Made by a program: the position numbers and the translations under genes | The notes under the pieces: generated by a model | Databases searched by the model: none | Seen by the model: only the letters and a program-made list of their open reading frames with translations | What the model was told of the DNA's origin: nothing | Source of the DNA: an uncultured Clostridia bacterium | GTDB taxonomy: Bacteria > Bacillota > Clostridia > Oscillospirales > Acutalibacteraceae | Assembly: GCA_946183365.1 (NCBI GenBank) | Contig: CAMHAH010000022.1 | Location: 1 to 51,125 of the forward strand | Length of the DNA: 51,125 nt | Reading direction: 5' to 3' | Shown here: one piece after another, positions 33,321-41,665 of the stretch | Layout of the letters: every line of letters begins with the position of its first letter | How positions within the stretch are numbered: position 1 is the first letter of the stretch

Positions 33321-34649
33321 TTATTTCTCTTTAGCGATAGCGTCTTCGATGATCTTCTGAGCGTTGTCGCAAGCGGTAGCCATCAGAGCGGCGTCGCTCG
33401 GATTCTGCCAGGGATCAAGGAAAGCACCCTTCTGCTGGAGAGCGTCTTCCCAAACAGTGGTGTTGCGGGTGTAGGGACGGAAGTAGAGGCTGAATTCCTC
33501 TGCCTTGATGAACGGAGAAACATCCATGCCCTCGAAAGCGTTTGCGAACGCGTCGGAGACACCTGTCATACCGCCCATGGTAACGCCCTTTTCAGCCTGC
33601 AGCTTCTGGCCTTCTTCACCGCAGAGATAAGCGATGAGGCTGTAGCAGGATTCGGGATCCTTAACTTTTGCGGAAGCAGCCCAGCCGAGACCGTTGTAAG
33701 CTGACCAGCGCTCTTCCTTCTCGCAGGTACCGTTGCCGTTTACGTCAGCGTAGGGCAACAGTGACCAGTAATAATCTGCGTGATTCTCAGCAGTGTAGAA
33801 CGCGTTGATCATCCAGGAGCCCTGAGTGATCATACCGACCTTACCGGACTGGAACAGAGAGTCTGTACCTGTCTCGGCAACTACGGACTGGGGAGCGCCT
33901 ACTGTGAGGAGCTTTCTCATCATTTCCATGCCGGCCTTAGCTTCGTCAGAACCGATCTTTGTGCTCTTGTGGTCGTCGCCGACAACGTTGCCGCCGTAGG
34001 AGTAGATAAGGTTGTACCAACCGTCCTGGTTGTTAGAGGTGTTCATCGCCATACCGTAGATTTCGCCGTTGGAGCCTTCGGTGATCTTCTTAGCGGCTTC
34101 GTACATATCGTTCCATGTCCACTTGTCGGTGGGATAGTCAACGCCGTACTTATCAAAGATAGCCTTGTTATAAAGAAGAGCGATGGTGTCGTGATCCTTA
34201 GGCAGAGCGAAGATCTTGCCGTCGGAACGGGTGTACAGGTTCTTTACGCCCTCATAGTACTTTGAAAGGTCGATGGAGCTGTCCTTAGAGACATAGTCTG
34301 TCAGGTCGAGCAGGATGTCGTTTTCCATGTACATCTGAGCGGTGTTAGAATGCATCCAGAATACGTCGGGCATTGTACCGCCTGAAGCGCCTGCCTCAAG
34401 GAGAGTCCAGTAGTTGTCCCAGTCAACAACTTCTACGTTGACCTTGACACCGGATTTCTCGGTCCACTTGTCAGCGATTTCCTGGATACCCTTCTGCTGG
34501 TTGGAGTCCCAGATGTTGACAGTGATAGTGCCGCTTGCCTTTTTGCCGCTGTCAGAGTTTGAAGACGAGTTCGAATTCGAGCCGCCGCAAGCCGCTAACG
34601 TAGCAGCGATCATGAGAGCTGCAAGGATGATAGCTATTAATCTTTTCAT
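33321..34649 (-). CDS. Extracellular sugar-binding lipoprotein of the ABC importer (MsmE/RafE-like)
   Basis: A 442-residue family 1 solute-binding protein. Signal peptide with lipobox LAAC (Cys21), a Ser/Asn-rich linker, then the family pattern GTITVNIWDSNQQKGIQ, GGTMPDVFWMHS, ALPKDHDTIALLYNK and GKVGMITQGSWM. It captures oligosaccharide outside the cell and delivers it to the two permeases. AGGAGG precedes the ATG. Substrate is inferred from the neighbours (alpha-galactosidase, GalK/T, sucrose-cleaving enzyme) to be raffinose-type sugars; the sequence alone does not prove that. Confidence 0.92.
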   Translation of the reverse strand: MKRLIAIILAALMIAATLAACGGSNSNSSSNSDSGKKASGTITVNIWDSNQQKGIQEIADKWTEKSGVKVNVEVVDWDNYWTLLEAGASGGTMPDVFWMHSNTAQMYMENDILLDLTDYVSKDSSIDLSKYYEGVKNLYTRSDGKIFALPKDHDTIALLYNKAIFDKYGVDYPTDKWTWNDMYEAAKKITEGSNGEIYGMAMNTSNNQDGWYNLIYSYGGNVVGDDHKSTKIGSDEAKAGMEMMRKLLTVGAPQSVVAETGTDSLFQSGKVGMITQGSWMINAFYTAENHADYYWSLLPYADVNGNGTCEKEERWSAYNGLGWAASAKVKDPESCYSLIAYLCGEEGQKLQAEKGVTMGGMTGVSDAFANAFEGMDVSPFIKAEEFSLYFRPYTRNTTVWEDALQQKGAFLDPWQNPSDAALMATACDNAQKIIEDAIAKEK

Positions 34650-34720
34650 GTTTTTCCTCCTGTTGAAAAAATATTGTTATTTTGCACAAAGACCGCTGTC
34701 TTTTGTGCCTTTACAACGTA

Positions 34721-34749
34721 ATTTTACTACCGAAAACAACATTTTGCTA
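34721..34749 (-). promoter_or_regulatory. Candidate promoter of the importer operon
   Basis: Minus strand: TAAAAT as -10 (34726-34721) with a poor -35 (TAGCAA, 34749-34744) at 17 bp, as expected for an activator-dependent promoter. CAACATT (34737-34743) and AATGTTG (34777-34783) are inverted half-sites 40 bp apart around it. A hairpin with GCACAAAGAC-type arms (34684-34708) lies in the leader. Between about 34790 and 35190 I see only AT-rich sequence. Confidence 0.4.
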
Positions 34750-35194
34750 TAGTAATATGTAGACGAAACATGGAGTAATGTTGCATTTTACCGTTTTTTT
34801 ATTGATTTCTTCAAAATCCATCATCAAGTGATCTGATCGAATTTTGTAAATATCGTTATTATATACTAACATTTCGGAAATCGCTTGTGCAAAATCACCG
34901 TTAAGAGTGTTCGGCGATTTGCATAAAAACATTTGGCTTTTTTATGTGTTTTGCAAAAAGACTTGTGCGCATATATTGCTGTTTTTCCCATGTTTATGCG
35001 ATTTTTGAGATGCTGCAGCTGTGGTTTTGAACTTGGCAGATCGTCTGATATTATCTCAAAAATTTAGTATCGACATTGATTTTTGTGGCTTATACAACAT
35101 TTTAACATATTTTTATAACATATGTCTATACTATTTTTAATTATTTTCATTTAAACTATATACTATCAGGCAATATAGCCATGATGAACCATTT

Positions 35195-35429
35195 CAATGG
35201 CGCCGGCTCACTCCACTATATGGACGGCGTACATACCAGAAGGAGGTTATGTCAACACCGTATGGCTCACGGTGCGGCAGCGTGGAGACCTGTCGTAATG
35301 CGGAGTGGTCCGAATACTCACATATATAATGTAATATATGAGGATGTTTTTATCTTTAGAATATTTGTGAGTATCAAGCGATCGCCCGTGAGGCGCTTGG
35401 GCGGAGGCCCTTTCGTCAGAGCCGAGCTT
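35195..35429 (+). promoter_or_regulatory. Structured 5' leader of the msmK-like gene
   Basis: A GC-rich tract after a very AT-rich region, dense in hairpins: CGCCG/CGGCG closing a TCCA/TGGA stem (about 35200-35235); CACCGT/ACGGTG around ATGGCTC (about 35256-35274); ATACTCACA (35314-35322) with TGTGAGTAT (35366-35374), enclosing CATATAT/ATATATG (35321-35340); and CAAGCG/CGCTTG (about 35375-35400). The ATPase start at 35430 has no good Shine-Dalgarno sequence. Together this suggests a regulated leader RNA. I do not recognise a known riboswitch class. Confidence 0.5.
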
Positions 35430-36578
35430 ATGTCCGAAGTTATTTTAAAGGGAATCAAGAAGATCTATGACAACAAGGTGACCGCTGTACACGATGTAAA
35501 CCTTAAGATCGCAGATAAGGAATTCATCGTGCTCGTAGGCCCTTCGGGCTGCGGTAAGTCAACTACCCTGCGTATGGTAGCGGGTCTTGAGGATATCTCA
35601 GAGGGTGAGCTGTATATCGACGGCAACCTGATGAACGATATCGTACCCAAGGACAGAGATATAGCAATGGTATTCCAGAACTACGCTCTGTATCCCCATA
35701 TGACAGTACGCGACAACATGGCGTTTGCCTTGAAGCTCAAGAGGACTCCCAAGTCTGAGATCGACGCTAAGGTCAAAGAGGTTGCCAACATCCTCGGCAT
35801 CACCCAGTATCTTGACAGAAAGCCCAAGGCTCTCTCAGGCGGACAGCGCCAGCGTGTAGCTATCGGCCGCGCGATGGTAAGAAACCCGAAGGTATTCCTG
35901 ATGGACGAGCCTCTCTCGAACCTCGACGCTAAGTTGAGAAACGAGATGCGTGCTGAGATCATCAAGCTCCGTCAGCGTATCGACACCACCTTTATGTATG
36001 TAACTCATGACCAGACTGAGGCTATGACCCTTGCGGACCGTATCGTTATCATGAAGGACGGTTATGTCCATCAGATCGGTACTCCTCAGGAGCTCTTCAA
36101 CAGCCCCGTAAACCTCTTTGTAGCAGGCTTTATCGGTATGCCCGTAATGAACTTCTTCAAGGGCAGCAAGCTTCTCTTAGAGGACGGCGTATACTATGCT
36201 GAGATCCGCGGCGAGAAGTTCAAGCTCAGCGATTTCCAGCAGAAGGCTCTTAAGTCTAAGGATCAGAAGCCTGCGGCTATCACAGCGGGCGTTCGTCCCC
36301 AGCACATCACAGTAGGCGAGGGCAAGCTCACCGCCAAGATCGAAGTAAGCGAGATGATGGGTACAGAGTACAACATCCACGCTTCTTCGGGCGATGATGA
36401 GGTCGTAATGGTTATCCCCACCGTCGGACTTGACGCCGACGTATCTATGGGCACTACCGTTAAATTCGACGTAGCTCCCGAGCTTATCCAGCTCTTTGAC
36501 GAAGAGACTGGCAACAACCTTATCTGGTACGATGAGGAATCCGCTAAGGCTAACGCTCCCGAGTGCGCTAAGTATTGA
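35430..36578 (+). CDS. msmK: Sugar ABC transporter ATPase, MsmK/UgpC type
   Basis: A 382-residue ATPase that energises MalFG-type importers. Walker A GPSGCGKST (near 37-45), Q-loop FQNYALYPHM, signature LSGGQRQR, Walker B VFLMDEPLSNLD, switch His in YVTHDQ, and a C-terminal TOBE/regulatory domain. ATG 35430 starts the universal MSEVILKGIKKIY; the frame stays open for 83 more codons upstream but that part has no family counterpart. The importer operon next door lacks an ATPase and is transcribed divergently, so this is its likely partner and may serve other importers too. Expression is likely controlled through the structured leader. Confidence 0.93.
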   Translation: MSEVILKGIKKIYDNKVTAVHDVNLKIADKEFIVLVGPSGCGKSTTLRMVAGLEDISEGELYIDGNLMNDIVPKDRDIAMVFQNYALYPHMTVRDNMAFALKLKRTPKSEIDAKVKEVANILGITQYLDRKPKALSGGQRQRVAIGRAMVRNPKVFLMDEPLSNLDAKLRNEMRAEIIKLRQRIDTTFMYVTHDQTEAMTLADRIVIMKDGYVHQIGTPQELFNSPVNLFVAGFIGMPVMNFFKGSKLLLEDGVYYAEIRGEKFKLSDFQQKALKSKDQKPAAITAGVRPQHITVGEGKLTAKIEVSEMMGTEYNIHASSGDDEVVMVIPTVGLDADVSMGTTVKFDVAPELIQLFDEETGNNLIWYDEESAKANAPECAKY

Positions 36579-36619
36579 TAGCCCGAGTGTATCAGAGATT
36601 GATTTACTGATTCATCAAC

Positions 36620-36654
36620 AGCACCCCGAACGGTCATCGTTCGGGGTGCTTTCC
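36620..36654 (+). terminator. Terminator after msmK
   Basis: A perfect 13-bp stem (36620-36632 with 36638-36650), 5-base loop, then TTCC. Stable, but with a short T tract. Confidence 0.85.
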
Positions 36655-36899
36655 GCATAGATGATATATCAGGCCCTGTGTGAAGCCGAAATACAGGATA
36701 AGATAGTTAGCTGTGTGAGAGTATATTATAATAGCGCTGCTTTTGGGGGCTGAGCCTGATGAACATCACCTTCAGATGCTCGATCGTATAAAACGTTAGC
36801 TGCAATTGCTGATTAACATAATCGTCAATAGATACGAATATGCCTCGTATCATCAGCAGAATGAGAGATTCGCAGATGAACAGCTGTGTTGCTTTGGTA

Positions 36900-39023
36900 T
36901 CAAAGCTCAAGATCAAGCATCGCAACGCGGCGTATTTCTTCCTCGGCGTCAAGGAACGCCTGAACGATATACGGGTCAAAGTGACTGCCCGCGTCTTTTT
37001 TGATGATTTCGAGAGCCTTGTCTATAGAGAACGGTTCCTTGTAGCTGCGGCGCGATACAAGGGCGTCAAAAACATCGGCTACCGCTATTATCCTGGCTGA
37101 TAGCGGTATCTCTTCACCGCTCAGCCCTGTGGGATATCCCTTTCCGTTCCATTTCTCATGATGGTAAAGGGCTAAGTTTTTGGCTTCGTTAAGATATCCT
37201 GTGTCCTCGTCTACTATAGCCATAGCCTTCTCGATGATCTTACCGCCCTCGGTAGTGTGGCTCTGCATGATGCGGAACTCCTCATCGGTGAGTTTTCCGG
37301 TTTTGTTGAGTATCACGTCTGAAACGGTTATCTTACCGACGTCGTGCAGAGGCGCCGAGTTGACTACCTCGGTGATGAATTCTTCGCTCAGCTTATCAGA
37401 GTATATTCCTTCCTTCTGCATCTGACGCAGGATTATCTCGGTATAAGCGGCGGTTTTGAATACATGGTCGCCGGTGCGTTTGTCACGGCTTTCGACCATA
37501 TCCGCGAGGACTAAGATCAGTCCGTTCTGCATCTTTGTCAGCTGTTCGCTCTTGCGCTGAGTTTCTTCGATGTATCTTACGGTATTATAAGCCGACTGTT
37601 TGTAATCCTCATACAGAGTTTCTATCTCATCGCCTGTGCGGATATCGAGCTTATCGAGCAAGCGCAGCCATTTTTCACGCGCTTCGGGCGTATCGTAGCC
37701 CGAATATCTCGATACGCGGGCGATAGAGTTGATCGGATTTACTATATGCAGCTCTGCCATCCATACGGCGTAGGTGTGTATAACGATAAGGAAGCCGAGG
37801 AACAGCGAGATGACCTTTGCTAAAAAAGAGAACTCTTCGGAGCGCAGACGGTTCATCTCCAGATCTATGCCTATGTAGCACTGTACCTTTCCCGAACTGT
37901 CGGCGACCGGTTCATATACCGACAGCAGCCAGCCGTCTTGACCGTTGGTGATATCTGAGGGGATCTCTTTGCCCGCGAGAAAATCATTTTTGTATTTCTC
38001 TATAGAAGCGTCGTATCTTATCACCTCGCCGGCATCGTTGCCCTTGATATCTGCCGTATCGATGTCGAATACAACGTGAGTGCCGTCCTCTTCGATGCGA
38101 TAAACATAGGCGTATTTTATCTCGGGAGTGATATCTATCACGTTAGTAAGCAGCTCTTCGATATCTTTATATCCCTCAGCCTTACTGCCTTTTTCAAGAT
38201 ATTCGGTTATCTTGTCCCCGTCTATCTCCTTTGCAATGACCTTTGCGGCATATCTGCCCTTTTCAGTGTATTCGGAAATGGTCGCTTTATGATACTGCGT
38301 TATGCTGATACCTATAGCGGCCGAAGTGACAAGAGTAATGGAGATCGCTATCACAAGGGCGGTTTTCATCCTCAGAGACAAACGCTTACGGTTATGTCCG
38401 TCTATTTTTTCGAGGATCGTGAAGTAATACCAGTTGCTGGTGTGCAGATAGTTTATGAGCTTATGCGGGATAAGCTTGAATATTATCAGCGCGACTGCGG
38501 TAACGATGGCTTTGTCTACGATGTCGATCAGGAAATTTGACAGGATATTTGACAAAAAGTACCCCATCGGGATGACCCTGTTTATAGCTGCGGCGGCGTC
38601 GGTAGCGTATCCTTCGCCGAAGCTCAGACCGTTTATAAGCCATGTAAGACCGCTTCCGACAACTCCTCCGAGAAAGGCGAATGAGAGTACGGCGAGAATT
38701 ATTGACTTTATCTCAAGCTTGCGCATCTTCTCAGCGAATAAAACTGCCGCTACCGCGATCAGAACGCTGATGATGCAGTAATAAATGGAATACGAATCCG
38801 AGAAACCGTTTATGATATTTGACAGGAACCCTACCGTGATACACGGTATATATCCGCCGAGCATAGCCGTCAGGACCGTGCCGACGTTATCTAAGTACAG
38901 CGGCAATCCAAAAGCCGCGTTCATTTTAGTGCCGAGGATATTAAGGATAACGCCTGTGAGTATTACGCAAACAAGAGAGACGCCGGTTTTCCGTTTGGAA
39001 TATGAGTTTTTAAGCGTTGACAT
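36900..39023 (-). CDS. Membrane HD-GYP phosphodiesterase with ECF-like membrane sensor
   Basis: A 707-residue signalling protein predicted to hydrolyse c-di-GMP. Residues 15-190 form about six helices resembling an ECF-transporter substrate-binding fold (LYLDNVGTVLTAMLGGYIPCITVGFLSN-like order), then a transmembrane-flanked extracytoplasmic sensor (about 220-415), a HAMP-like linker (about 425-480) and a complete HD-GYP domain: His520 (GDHVFKT), His560-Asp561 (LHDVGKI), HHEKWNGKGYP (621-631). GGAGGATAAT precedes the ATG. It lies 31 bp downstream of an EAL gene on the same strand, so both are probably co-transcribed. Confidence 0.88.
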   Translation of the reverse strand: MSTLKNSYSKRKTGVSLVCVILTGVILNILGTKMNAAFGLPLYLDNVGTVLTAMLGGYIPCITVGFLSNIINGFSDSYSIYYCIISVLIAVAAVLFAEKMRKLEIKSIILAVLSFAFLGGVVGSGLTWLINGLSFGEGYATDAAAAINRVIPMGYFLSNILSNFLIDIVDKAIVTAVALIIFKLIPHKLINYLHTSNWYYFTILEKIDGHNRKRLSLRMKTALVIAISITLVTSAAIGISITQYHKATISEYTEKGRYAAKVIAKEIDGDKITEYLEKGSKAEGYKDIEELLTNVIDITPEIKYAYVYRIEEDGTHVVFDIDTADIKGNDAGEVIRYDASIEKYKNDFLAGKEIPSDITNGQDGWLLSVYEPVADSSGKVQCYIGIDLEMNRLRSEEFSFLAKVISLFLGFLIVIHTYAVWMAELHIVNPINSIARVSRYSGYDTPEAREKWLRLLDKLDIRTGDEIETLYEDYKQSAYNTVRYIEETQRKSEQLTKMQNGLILVLADMVESRDKRTGDHVFKTAAYTEIILRQMQKEGIYSDKLSEEFITEVVNSAPLHDVGKITVSDVILNKTGKLTDEEFRIMQSHTTEGGKIIEKAMAIVDEDTGYLNEAKNLALYHHEKWNGKGYPTGLSGEEIPLSARIIAVADVFDALVSRRSYKEPFSIDKALEIIKKDAGSHFDPYIVQAFLDAEEEIRRVAMLDLEL

Positions 39024-39054
39024 ATTATCCTCCGATTTGTCGGTGTTGATCTGA

Positions 39055-40749
39055 TTATTGCTTTTCGCCGATCTCTTTTTCTATCAGCTCGTCGAAACTA
39101 TCGGCGGGCAGGGGAGGAGAGAAGTAATAACCCTGTACTATCTCACAGCCCAATTCTTTGAGAGTGCTGAACTGGAGCTCTTCTTCCACTCCTTCGGCTA
39201 TTACTGGAATATTCAGATAATCCGAGATATCTATTACCAGCTCAACGAGCTTTAGGCTCTTTTCATCAAGCAGCATATTTCGTATGAACTGCATATCGAG
39301 CTTTAATACGTCTATCGGTATCGAGGCCAGCATATTCAGAGAAGAATAACCCGAGCCGAAGTCATCCATCTCGATCTTGAAGCCCTTTTGTCTGAGGCTG
39401 TTTACTATCTCGATCAGTCGGTCGGCATTGTCGGAATAAGCCGACTCGGTGATCTCAAGCATCAGCTCATCGGGGCTGAGCGAGAATTCCTTAAGGATAT
39501 CAAGCAGCTTGTTCTCAAGCTCGGGATAAAATATATCTACTCTTGAAACGTTGACCGACACGGGTACGGTGACGCCGTATTCTTCACGCCAGCGCTTTAT
39601 CTGAGCCGCGGCTTCGCGCCATACATAATAATCAACAAGTCTTATAAGACCGTTCTTCTCAAACAGAGGAATAAATTCTCCCGGACTGATGAAACCGAGC
39701 TCGGGGTGAATCCAACGTATCAGAGCCTCTGCGCTTGACAGAACAGGACGCTCGCCCTGAATACGGTATTTAGGCTGATAATAAACCGCAAGGTCGCGGT
39801 TCGCCACGGCGTCGCGGATATCCGCTGTCAGTCGCTCGCGGAACATCGCTCGTTCATATAATTCGTGACTGTAAAGCTCGGTGATAGAGCCGAACTGACC
39901 TCTTATGCGGTCACACGCCACCTTCGCTCTGCTGAACCAGTTCTCGGGATCTGAGATTTCCGTGTCGCAGTTGTATATACCGGCCCTGAGACGAAGATTT
40001 CTCGACGGAGCTTCTTCACCGAGCTCTTTTTGCAGCTCTTCGATCATCGCTTCATAATCGTCTGTATGTTTACGAAAGACAAAGAAAGTGTCGCTTTCGC
40101 TCCTGCAGGCTATACCGTCCGAAGGACAAAGGATAGTTGTGATGAGCTCGCCGACTTTTTTCAGCACCCGATCTCCTTCTTCTCTGCCGTATAACTCGTT
40201 CAGCAGATGGAACCGATCTATATTCAAAACCAGCGCGTCTGTGGGAACCTCGATACGCGGCAGCAATTGCTTTAGATAAGCAAAGAAGAATTCTCTTGTA
40301 TACAATCCCGAGACCTTGTCGTGTTTTGTAGAACGTATGATGCTTTTGTCCTCGCTCATCTCAATGATCCTCTCGCATCTTGCGAGGATGACCTCTGGCA
40401 GATCAAATGACTTGGTGATGAAATCAGCCGCTCCCATTTTTATACTGCGAACTTCAGCTGATTTCTCAGAGGTCATCACGATGATGGGTATTCGCCTGAG
40501 ATGTTCGTCCGACTGACATCTTTTTATGACCTCAAATCCGTCCATAACAGGCATGAGCAAGTCGAGAAGTATCAGGGAGTAATCGACGTCCGGATTTGTG
40601 AGAGCTTTCATTGTTTCTACGCCGTTTGCGGCAAAATCAATCTCATAGCTTTGAGAGAGAATCGCCCTTAGCAGTTCTCGGTTGATCATTTCATCATCAA
40701 CTATCAACACGCGGCGTTTCATGCTGCCTGCGGATATAAATCTTTCCAT
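39055..40749 (-). CDS. Response regulator with REC, degenerate GGDEF and EAL domains
   Basis: A 564-residue protein: REC domain with Asp18-Asp19, phospho-acceptor Asp63 and Lys113; GGDEF-like domain (about 140-290) whose active-site loop reads SESDT (217-221) instead of GGDEF, so cyclase activity is not expected; and an EAL domain with intact metal and catalytic positions Glu341 (EALIRW), Glu432 (LEITES), Asp462-Asp463 (DDFGSGYSS), Lys483 and Glu519 (AEGVEE). Prediction: phosphorylation-controlled c-di-GMP phosphodiesterase. ATG 40749 follows GAGGCG; codons further upstream are not part of the domain. No histidine kinase is adjacent. Confidence 0.9.
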   Translation of the reverse strand: MERFISAGSMKRRVLIVDDEMINRELLRAILSQSYEIDFAANGVETMKALTNPDVDYSLILLDLLMPVMDGFEVIKRCQSDEHLRRIPIIVMTSEKSAEVRSIKMGAADFITKSFDLPEVILARCERIIEMSEDKSIIRSTKHDKVSGLYTREFFFAYLKQLLPRIEVPTDALVLNIDRFHLLNELYGREEGDRVLKKVGELITTILCPSDGIACRSESDTFFVFRKHTDDYEAMIEELQKELGEEAPSRNLRLRAGIYNCDTEISDPENWFSRAKVACDRIRGQFGSITELYSHELYERAMFRERLTADIRDAVANRDLAVYYQPKYRIQGERPVLSSAEALIRWIHPELGFISPGEFIPLFEKNGLIRLVDYYVWREAAAQIKRWREEYGVTVPVSVNVSRVDIFYPELENKLLDILKEFSLSPDELMLEITESAYSDNADRLIEIVNSLRQKGFKIEMDDFGSGYSSLNMLASIPIDVLKLDMQFIRNMLLDEKSLKLVELVIDISDYLNIPVIAEGVEEELQFSTLKELGCEIVQGYYFSPPLPADSFDELIEKEIGEKQ

Positions 40750-40966
40750 ATCTTTTTCGCCTCGACGATTATTTTGATAATGCTTTTGAGAAAAAGCATT
40801 ATAACATTGATTTAAAATATTATTATAATACATCAACAAAAGGATTACAATTAGTTTCAGGTATTTTGTATATAATTTTTGTTTTCCTCTTTGAGGTTTT
40901 CATTCTTTGAATGAGCTTTGACGGCCTACGATCATTCCGTAGGTGTATGAAATCGCTTGTGCAGAT

Positions 40967-41019
40967 TACCTAAAATTCTCTGAAAAATTATAGAGAGAAT
41001 TCCGATTTTATCTTAGGTA
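40967..41019. promoter_or_regulatory. Nested palindromes in the divergent EAL/flavoprotein gap
   Basis: TACCTAA (40967-40973) pairs with TTAGGTA (41013-41019), and inside it AATTCTCT (40974-40981) pairs with AGAGAATT (40994-41001). A separate CCTACG/CGTAGG stem lies near 40925-40943. The 346-bp gap 40750-41095 has no gene; these palindromes are candidate operators or leader structures of the divergent genes. Confidence 0.45.
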
Positions 41020-41095
41020 TATTGAAATAAAGATCAGAAAAATATATGATATTTTCGGGCTTTTACGGAGATACTAAGCTCTTTGAGGTGATACC

Positions 41096-41650
41096 ATGAA
41101 CCTTTATATAAATTGTTGCGCGAGAGAACAATCGAGGACCGATAAACTAGCTCGCAAAGTTCTTGAACAGCTTGCCGGAGAAATAACAGAGCTGAAGCTG
41201 TATGAACAACCCATTAAACCTCTCGATACGGATACCCTCAATAAGCGTACTGAGCATATTGAAAAAGGCGATTACAGCGACACAATATTTGATTACGCAA
41301 AGCAGTTCGCTTCAGCTGATACGATCGTTATAGCGGCTCCGTATTGGGACCTGTCGTTTCCCGCACAACTCAAAGCCTATATCGAGAATATCTATGTGAC
41401 AGGTATAGTATCAAAGTATGATGATGACGGTATGCCACACGGTTTATGCCGCGCCGAACGTCTGATATATGTGACTACTGCGGGCGGTCCGTATGATCCG
41501 ACCTACAGCTACGGATATATCAAGAGCCTTGCTGAGAACTTCTTCGGTATACCCGAGGTATCGATGATAAAGGCTGAGATGCTCGATATAGTCGGCAATG
41601 ACGCCGAAGAGATATTGGATAAAGCTATCATGGATATAAAGCTTTTGTAA
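41096..41650 (+). CDS. Flavodoxin-fold NAD(P)H oxidoreductase
   Basis: A 184-residue flavodoxin_2-type FMN protein (quinone reductase/azoreductase-like). Features: an N-terminal beta strand followed by a basic SRTDKLARKVL helix, the loop AAPYWDLSFPAQLKAYIENI (the conserved P-x-W-x-x-x-P-A-x-L segment), and TTAGGPYDP forming the isoalloxazine loop. It would reduce quinones, nitro or azo compounds with NAD(P)H. GAGGTGATACC precedes the ATG. It heads a plus-strand run with the YunG-GNAT and sirtuin genes, spaced 15 and 27 bp. Confidence 0.85.
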   Translation: MNLYINCCAREQSRTDKLARKVLEQLAGEITELKLYEQPIKPLDTDTLNKRTEHIEKGDYSDTIFDYAKQFASADTIVIAAPYWDLSFPAQLKAYIENIYVTGIVSKYDDDGMPHGLCRAERLIYVTTAGGPYDPTYSYGYIKSLAENFFGIPEVSMIKAEMLDIVGNDAEEILDKAIMDIKLL

Positions 41651-41665
41651 AAAAGGAAACAACAA

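Noticed and set aside
34747..34932. 61-codon open frame on the minus strand upstream of the binding-protein gene
   Set aside because: Very AT-rich, no ribosome binding site, no recognisable pattern, and it covers the regulatory region of the importer operon.
35300..35330. tRNA T-arm-like stretch (GGTCCGAAT flanked by GAGT/ACTC)
   Set aside because: No acceptor stem, anticodon arm or D arm can be built around it; chance similarity.
35181..35429. In-frame 83-codon N-terminal extension of the msmK-like ATPase
   Set aside because: Family members start at the equivalent of 35430; the extension is Arg/Gly-rich without domain character, and the DNA is better explained as structured leader.
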